38,766 nucleotides of DNA from Succinivibrio faecicola (GTDB lineage: Bacteria > Pseudomonadota > Gammaproteobacteria > Enterobacterales > Succinivibrionaceae). Each line of letters begins with the position of its first letter. Position 1 is the stretch's first letter. The position numbers and the translations under genes are program-made. The DNA lies in the NCBI RefSeq assembly GCF_019448115.1, contig NZ_JAGFNY010000018.1, positions 1 to 38,766 on the forward strand. The letters are read 5' to 3'. Positions 33,778 to 38,766 of this stretch are shown in pieces. The notes below the pieces were generated by a model. It made no database searches and was not told the origin of the DNA. It was given only the letters and a program-made list of their open reading frames with translations.

Positions 33778-35261
33778 GAACTCTCACCTCCATCAGAGCA
33801 GATTTCAAGCCACTGTTTTACAGTTGAATCTACATCATCTGCCTTTGTAATACCTGTTATAAGAGCAACGCTTCCAACTCCAGTTTGAACAACTGATTTA
33901 ACGTTATCAAGTTTGATTCCTCCGATGGCAACGGTTGAAAACGCGCTCTTTAAAATTCTCATCAGAAGATTTAACTTATAAACTCCCTGAGGTTTTGATG
34001 GCATAATTTTTGACTGAGTTTCAAAAATATGTCCAAGAGCAATATAGGATGGTTTTAAGGATACAGCTTTTAATGTTTCATAAGCGCCATGAGTTGAAAC
34101 ACCAAGTCTAAGTCCTGATTTTCTTATTTTTTCAACATCAGCCTTTAAAAGATCCTCCATTCCAAGATGTACACCATAGGCACCAGCCTTTATTGCAAGC
34201 TCATAATGATCATCAATAAAAAGACGGACATTTTTCTGTTTGCAAAACTCAACTGATTTTTGAATCTGCAAATAAAGATCATCCCTTTGCTTATCCTTGA
34301 TTCTAAGCTGAATTGTCTTTACTCCAAGATTTACAAGTCTTTCAATCCACTCATAAGAATCAACAACAGGATAAAGTCCCATTTTTAATGGACATGGAGC
34401 AAAACTCTCTTTTGAAACAGGAAAACCTTGCTGTAAAACATAAGGCATATCCTTCAAATCAAGATTAAGTCCATGATGACCAAAAGGAGCCCTTACAAGA
34501 TTTTCAGATGCTAAATCAGGCTCTCTTACACCTTTTGTTGTATATGCATTGGCAATAACTGCAGCATCATGCAAGGCAAAGTTCTTAGCAAGAAGTGCAG
34601 CAAGTGCAGATGAAAGAGCGCAGCCTCCTCCATGAACACCTGCTTTTGATGTTCTCTTCTGCCTTAAAACAAATGTGAATTCATCTGATTGAAAATAATC
34701 AGAGCAGAACTCATCATCTGAAGAATGACCACCTTTTATGATTACAGATTTTGCACCATATGATCTGAAAAGACTTGATGCTGATTGAATATCATCATCT
34801 GTTTTAATCTTTGAATCTGACAGATATTCAGCCTCGTAAAGATTTGGGGTAAATATATCAACATAAGGCAGAAACTTTTTGAGTACTGACTTTATATCAG
34901 CTGTATTTAATGAACCTTTAGTTCCTTTTAATATCGGATCAAAAACCACCTTCACACCTTTTAACTGTGTAGATAGTTTTTCAATAAGATAATCTATAAA
35001 GTTAAGATCTGATACTAAAGAAATCTTTACAGCCTTAATATCCCTATTGTCAGATACAAGAACATCAAGTGTGTCTTTAAACATGTCAAAATCAACACTT
35101 TTTGCCTTATAAATTCTGTCAAAAGACTGAGCTGTAAGAGTTGTCACGCAGTTTAAAGGATAACACTCAAAATCCCTTATTGTTATACAGTCAGAGACTA
35201 GACCTGCACCTGAAGAACTGTCAAGTCCTGCTATGATAAGAACCTTCTCATTACTGTTCAT
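33768..35261 (-). CDS. thiDE: Bifunctional HMP(-P) kinase / thiamine-phosphate synthase (ThiD-ThiE fusion)
   Basis: 497 residues with two domains. Residues about 1-255 are ThiD, which phosphorylates HMP to HMP-PP: VLIIAGLDSSSGAGLVSD, then VIIKGGHSSDD, and HGGGCALSSALAA at the anion hole, where the family usually has GTGC. Residues about 285-497 are ThiE, which joins HMP-PP to the thiazole phosphate: KTIQLRIKDKQ, FIDDHYELAIKAGAYGVHLG, YIALGHIFETQSK and VAIGGI. The FETQSKIMPSKPQG stretch resembles E. coli-type ThiE. It overlaps thiC by 11 bases and thiS by 10. The fusion order kinase-then-synthase is known in other bacteria. Confidence 0.94.
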   Translation of the reverse strand: MNSNEKVLIIAGLDSSSGAGLVSDCITIRDFECYPLNCVTTLTAQSFDRIYKAKSVDFDMFKDTLDVLVSDNRDIKAVKISLVSDLNFIDYLIEKLSTQLKGVKVVFDPILKGTKGSLNTADIKSVLKKFLPYVDIFTPNLYEAEYLSDSKIKTDDDIQSASSLFRSYGAKSVIIKGGHSSDDEFCSDYFQSDEFTFVLRQKRTSKAGVHGGGCALSSALAALLAKNFALHDAAVIANAYTTKGVREPDLASENLVRAPFGHHGLNLDLKDMPYVLQQGFPVSKESFAPCPLKMGLYPVVDSYEWIERLVNLGVKTIQLRIKDKQRDDLYLQIQKSVEFCKQKNVRLFIDDHYELAIKAGAYGVHLGMEDLLKADVEKIRKSGLRLGVSTHGAYETLKAVSLKPSYIALGHIFETQSKIMPSKPQGVYKLNLLMRILKSAFSTVAIGGIKLDNVKSVVQTGVGSVALITGITKADDVDSTVKQWLEICSDGGESSWK

Positions 35262-36804
35262 TGTATGCAGCCTTGAGTTTTTTATTTAATCTTATAGGAC
35301 AGAATCTTGGGCCGCACATTGAACAGAAAGCCACATCATGCTTTTTAGAGCATTCATCTCCCATCTGTTTTGCCCATACTGAATAAGCATGTTCAGGATC
35401 AAGGCTTAATGCAAACTGGTCAAACCATCTAAAATCAGCTCTTGCCATTGCCATTGCATCATCACGTAACTGTGCACCTTTTAGGCCTTTTGCAAGATCT
35501 GCTGCATGAGCTGCAAGTTTGTAGGTAATAAGACCATCTTTAACATCTATCTCCTCTGGCAGTGCTAAATGCTCTGATGGTGTTACATAGCACAGCATTG
35601 CTGTACCGTAGGATGCGATCATAGAACCACCGATTGCAGATGTAATGTGATCATAACCTGGAGCAATATCAGTCACTAAAGGTCCTAATGTATAGAAAGG
35701 AGCTCTGTTACAGAATTTTTCCTGAAGGGCCAGGTTTTCATAAACCTTATTCATATTCACATGACCTGGACCTTCAATAAAACACTGCACTCCAGCGTCA
35801 AAACATCTTTTTGCAAGTTCGCCTATATATTCAAGCTCTCCATATTGAGCCTTGTCACAAGCATCTGCAATACAGCCAGGGCGAAGACCGTCACCTAAGG
35901 ATAAGGCAACATCATAGTCATGACAGATTTCAAGGAGCTCGTCAAAATGTTCAAAAGCCATATTCTCGCACTGCTGTCTTAACATGGCTGATGCCATGAT
36001 AGAACCGCCTCGAGAGACAATACCAAGTTTGCGTTTTGCAGCATATGGCAGTAAATCAGATTTTAATCCTGCATGAATTGTAAAGTAATCAACACCTGCT
36101 CTTGCCTGATCAATTACTGTCTGTCTGAACATGTCAAAGTTTAAAAGAGAGATGTCGCCATGTGCTCTATCAAGAGCCTCATATACAGGAACTGTTCCTA
36201 TAGGTACAGGGGATGCATGAATAATTGCAGATCTTAACTGCTGAAGATTATCGATACCTGTTGACAGATCCATTACAGTATCAGCACCGTATTTTAAGGC
36301 AAGCTTAAGTTTTTTTATTTCCTCATCAAAATTTGATGACATTGAAGAAGCACCGATATTAGCATTGATTTTTACAGAGAATCTTCTGCCGATAATCATG
36401 CTCTCACACTCTTCATGATTCACATTGCATGGAATAACAGCCTCACCTTTAACAATTTCCTCAAGTACAGTCTCATCCTTGAAGTTTCTGTTCAAATCAT
36501 TTGAATATGATTCTCTTATGGAAACATATTTCATATGCTTGGTGATTTCACCTTCTTTTGCTCTTTCTAAAAGTGTTTTCTTAACCTTTTTAGCTTTACC
36601 ATCCTGCACATAAGGAGCATAGTCAAGGCTTACCTGTCTTAGCTTATTATTCTCACAAATACCTTCAACTGTAGATGTTAAAAGACTTGATGAATCAGAT
36701 AGATTTATTTTGTTGAAAGGAACCTGAATATCGTTTGAATCACCTTTTATGATTACTTTTTCAATATCAGGTGTGAATACATTATTGATAACTTGATGAG
36801 CCAT
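35251..36804 (-). CDS. thiC: Phosphomethylpyrimidine synthase (radical SAM)
   Basis: 517 residues from ATG 36804. ThiC rearranges aminoimidazole ribotide into HMP-P. Motifs: MKYVSIRE, RRFSVKINANIGASS, GADTVMDLSTG, PIGTVPVYEA, DYFTIHAG, VSRGGSIMA, LSLGDGLRPG, CFIEGPGHVNMNK, TLGPLVTDIAPGYDHI, and the C-terminal cluster CSMCGPRFC. It is shorter than E. coli ThiC (631), mainly at the N-terminus, as in many shorter orthologues. A longer frame to 36936 runs through the TPP riboswitch and is not coding. The ATG is preceded by AAAAAGGG inside a hairpin, and a TPP riboswitch controls the operon. Confidence 0.95.
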   Translation of the reverse strand: MAHQVINNVFTPDIEKVIIKGDSNDIQVPFNKINLSDSSSLLTSTVEGICENNKLRQVSLDYAPYVQDGKAKKVKKTLLERAKEGEITKHMKYVSIRESYSNDLNRNFKDETVLEEIVKGEAVIPCNVNHEECESMIIGRRFSVKINANIGASSMSSNFDEEIKKLKLALKYGADTVMDLSTGIDNLQQLRSAIIHASPVPIGTVPVYEALDRAHGDISLLNFDMFRQTVIDQARAGVDYFTIHAGLKSDLLPYAAKRKLGIVSRGGSIMASAMLRQQCENMAFEHFDELLEICHDYDVALSLGDGLRPGCIADACDKAQYGELEYIGELAKRCFDAGVQCFIEGPGHVNMNKVYENLALQEKFCNRAPFYTLGPLVTDIAPGYDHITSAIGGSMIASYGTAMLCYVTPSEHLALPEEIDVKDGLITYKLAAHAADLAKGLKGAQLRDDAMAMARADFRWFDQFALSLDPEHAYSVWAKQMGDECSKKHDVAFCSMCGPRFCPIRLNKKLKAAYNEQ

Positions 36805-36806
36805 AT

Positions 36807-36846
36807 CGGCATACCCTTTTTTTAGATAAAAAAACAAAAGCTGCCG
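36807..36846 (-). promoter_or_regulatory. Hairpin masking the thiC ribosome site
   Basis: On the minus strand CGGCA (36842-36846) can pair with TGCCG (36807-36811), and a TTTTTTT run with an AAAAAAA run inside it. The AAAAAGGG ribosome site lies in the 3' arm, 2 bases before the ATG begins beyond the stem. It is a likely expression platform for translational control. Confidence 0.55.
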
Positions 36847-36853
36847 AAGAAAT

Positions 36854-36939
36854 ACCTTGTTGCCTACGCTAGTATTAACTAGATCAGGTCTTAACGGATT
36901 TTGCAGATGCAATCTCAGCCAATGGCACTCCGACAAGCT
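36854..36939 (-). promoter_or_regulatory. TPP riboswitch (THI element)
   Basis: Conserved THI-box pieces are in order on the minus strand: CTTGT...GGAGTGCC, GGCTGAGA, then ACCTGATCTAGTTAATACTA and GCGTAGGCAACAAGG. The outer CTTGT (36933-36937) pairs with ACAAG (36856-36860) as stem P1. It binds thiamine pyrophosphate and shuts down the downstream thiamine operon. Confidence 0.93.
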
Positions 36940-36947
36940 ACTTAAAG

Positions 36948-36953
36948 ATTATA
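36948..36953 (-). promoter_or_regulatory. -10 element of the thiamine operon
   Basis: A perfect TATAAT on the minus strand 9 bases before the riboswitch. The -35 is poor (TCTTAA at 17-base spacing). Transcription would start about where the aptamer begins. Confidence 0.6.
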
Positions 36954-37005
36954 CTACTAAAAAACTGTTTTTAAGATCCTCTATAAATTTATTTTCGAAA
37001 AAGAA

Positions 37006-38697
37006 TTATTCAAGTTTAAACTTTTCAAGTTCTCGTTTCTGCTCTGTTGCCAGATCTTTTTGACGATTTGCAAGATCAGTATTTGAATTCATCATTCGTT
37101 CAACATCTGCTGCAATTGACATAATCTCATTGGTACTTTCTAGAATTTCAGATGCAACTGAACTTTGTTTTTCAGATGCCAGTGAAATATTAGAAATCAT
37201 AGAATTTATATTATTTGTTATCTCAACAATCGATGCTAGAACCTCTTTAGTCTGAGAAGCTGCATTTATGCTCTCTCTTGCCTTTAGCTGAGATCCTGAT
37301 ACGAACTCTTCAAGTTCTTTTGCCTTTGTCTGAATATCTGAGATAACAGATGTAATCTCAATTGTTGAACTCTGTGTTTTTGTAGCTAGAGAGCGAACTT
37401 CATCAGCTACAACAGCAAAGCCCTTACCAGCCTCACCAGCTCTAGCTGCTTCAATAGCTGCATTCAGAGCTAAAAGATTAGTCTGCTCAGAAATTGATGA
37501 AATCACATTCAAAATAAGTTCAATTTTTACTATTGCTTCCTTTAGTGTTTCAATCTTACTTACAGCTGTATCAATATCATTTGCCATATGTGTAAATGAT
37601 TCAACCATATTGACAACCTGTCTTTGACCTTCTTCAGTTGTATCTGCTGCAGTATGAGTAGACTCTGCTGCATTTTCTGCATGTTTTGCAACCTCGCTTG
37701 AAGCTTCTGATAGATCTTTAATTGCATCTGCAAGCATTCTTGATTTAGACATCTGTGCATCTAATGACAATTTTGCTTTTTCAGCACAATTTTGTGAATC
37801 AACAGAACTTGTATACAGCTCTTTTGATATAAGAAGATTCTTCTTTACCAAGGAATTTAAAGAAATCATGAATTTATTGAATCCATGTGCTATATAGCTT
37901 ATCTCATCTCTTGAGGAGTGTGTGATTCTGTATGACAGATCTGAGCCAAGAGATGCAATCTGTCTTGTTATAAGGACAAATGGATTGAATAGTTTTATTA
38001 CGAAAACCACACCTAAAGCACTCAGAATCAACAGGCATATAAAACCAGTAATAAAAATACTTGCCTGTATATGACCTACAGTATCTGTAATAACTGATTG
38101 TTTAACCTCAAGAACAAGGATCCAGTTTACTGACGGAATAAGCTTGCTTACAGCAAAATAGTTTTCTGCTCCTCTTTTATAATCAACAGGTGCGTTAGAC
38201 TGTCCACTTAAAAGATATTTTTGAATACTCTCATCATCGCAGATTTTAATCTGGTCTTTATTTCTTGCACCTAATGCTATTTTGCCTTGAGAATTAACAA
38301 GATAAAGATGCTGAATATCCTGTTTGTTAAATTCATTAAGTTTTTCTGACAATACATCTAATGACAGACCTACACCTGTCACAGCAAGATCTTTGTTACC
38401 TTCTCTAATCTTATAGTTAACAAAAACAGATAATGCATTGTTTCTTCTCTCATCCGTATCAAGATTATAAAGATATTCCTCTTTAGCCCCCATTACATCA
38501 AAAAACCAGTTATCCTTAGGATCACCAATTTTCAGAACTTTTATGAGTCTGTCAAAACCAAAGTATTTTAAAGATTTTGAACTTGCAAAAAAGGCTGCTG
38601 TCGTATTGTGAGCATTCTTTACAGATGTAAGATAGCTTACTATGTAGGCATCATCACTCTGATCTGTTTTCAGCCACTTGATAAGATTGATTGTCAC
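37006..38697 (-). CDS. Methyl-accepting chemotaxis protein, N-terminally truncated
   Basis: 563 residues from GTG 38697. The order is a Cache sensor remainder (about 1-205; [10 protein letters not shown] and [20 protein letters not shown] are dCache-like), one membrane helix (212-235), HAMP (about 236-290), then the signalling coiled coil with the conserved tip [21 protein letters not shown] followed by [13 protein letters not shown]. No C-terminal CheR/CheB tether peptide. The usual first membrane helix and early Cache residues are missing: in-frame codons run only to a TGA at 38725-38727, and all three minus frames have stops before the window edge. Either the 5' part was lost or frameshifted, or this is a pseudogene. 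The signalling half is intact. Confidence 0.8.
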   Translation of the reverse strand: MTINLIKWLKTDQSDDAYIVSYLTSVKNAHNTTAAFFASSKSLKYFGFDRLIKVLKIGDPKDNWFFDVMGAKEEYLYNLDTDERRNNALSVFVNYKIREGNKDLAVTGVGLSLDVLSEKLNEFNKQDIQHLYLVNSQGKIALGARNKDQIKICDDESIQKYLLSGQSNAPVDYKRGAENYFAVSKLIPSVNWILVLEVKQSVITDTVGHIQASIFITGFICLLILSALGVVFVIKLFNPFVLITRQIASLGSDLSYRITHSSRDEISYIAHGFNKFMISLNSLVKKNLLISKELYTSSVDSQNCAEKAKLSLDAQMSKSRMLADAIKDLSEASSEVAKHAENAAESTHTAADTTEEGQRQVVNMVESFTHMANDIDTAVSKIETLKEAIVKIELILNVISSISEQTNLLALNAAIEAARAGEAGKGFAVVADEVRSLATKTQSSTIEITSVISDIQTKAKELEEFVSGSQLKARESINAASQTKEVLASIVEITNNINSMISNISLASEKQSSVASEILESTNEIMSIAADVERMMNSNTDLANRQKDLATEQKRELEKFKLE

Positions 38698-38766
38698 AGC
38701 CCACTGAAAAAGATCTGATTTAGCTCAGTCAGTTTTGACTAAAAGTCAGCTCAATCATTTTGGATT

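Noticed and set aside
36805-36936. N-terminal extension of the thiC frame
   Set aside because: It lies over the TPP riboswitch and its expression platform, so it is untranslated leader.
1-38766. CRISPR arrays, tRNA or rRNA genes, prophage
   Set aside because: I saw no regularly spaced repeats, no tRNA-like cloverleaf or CCA ends, no rRNA stretches and no phage structural genes.

Overview
The window is AT-rich, densely coded bacterial chromosome. The core genes (rdgC, trhP/yegQ, yciO, asnA, the serC-fadD-rnd order, gyrA with a gammaproteobacterial QRDR) point to a gammaproteobacterium. The low GC content, a vSGLT-type sugar transporter and an anaerobe-like gene set suggest the Succinivibrionaceae/Aeromonadales side. 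That placement is inference from remembered protein resemblance, not a search.

Layout: 1-1045 is the edge of an ISAs1-type insertion sequence with an accessory ORF. 1449-3695 is a PAS-GAF-GGDEF-EAL c-di-GMP protein whose GGDEF metal site looks dead and whose EAL site looks intact. 3800-7819 (minus) is a sulfur amino-acid cluster, cysK - methyltransferase - mccB - mccA, with a good sigma70 promoter and a palindromic operator. 8025-9682 (minus) is a tightly coupled pair, a COG3440-like protein with a degraded HNH site and a Rossmann protein. 9683-11835 holds a long control region with CRP-like and GalR-like sites ahead of an sglT Na+/galactose symporter gene. 12141-19088 (minus) is gyrA, then serC-fadD-rnd. 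19255-21463 (plus) is rdgC-trhP, ended by what looks like a relic IS200/IS605 right end at 21460-21599. 21600-24612 (minus) is an operon of a periplasmic Lys/Glu-rich protein and two tandem membrane diguanylate cyclases. 24843-25883 is asnA.

25918-28463 (minus) is an orphan JetD-like (Wadjet nuclease subunit) protein with degraded Toprim motifs, then yciO and a small membrane protein. Divergent from it, 28826-30628 is an AAA-ATPase/PD-(D/E)XK protein. 30765-36939 (minus) is a TPP-riboswitch-controlled thiamine operon, thiC-thiDE-thiS-thiG-thiH, running on into dgkA and tadA. The window ends in a chemoreceptor lacking its N-terminal membrane anchor.

The least expected signals are the two nuclease-family proteins that have lost catalytic residues while keeping their folds (JetD-like and HNH), the solo IS605-type right end that supplies the stop codon of trhP, and the GalR/CRP-type control region of sglT.
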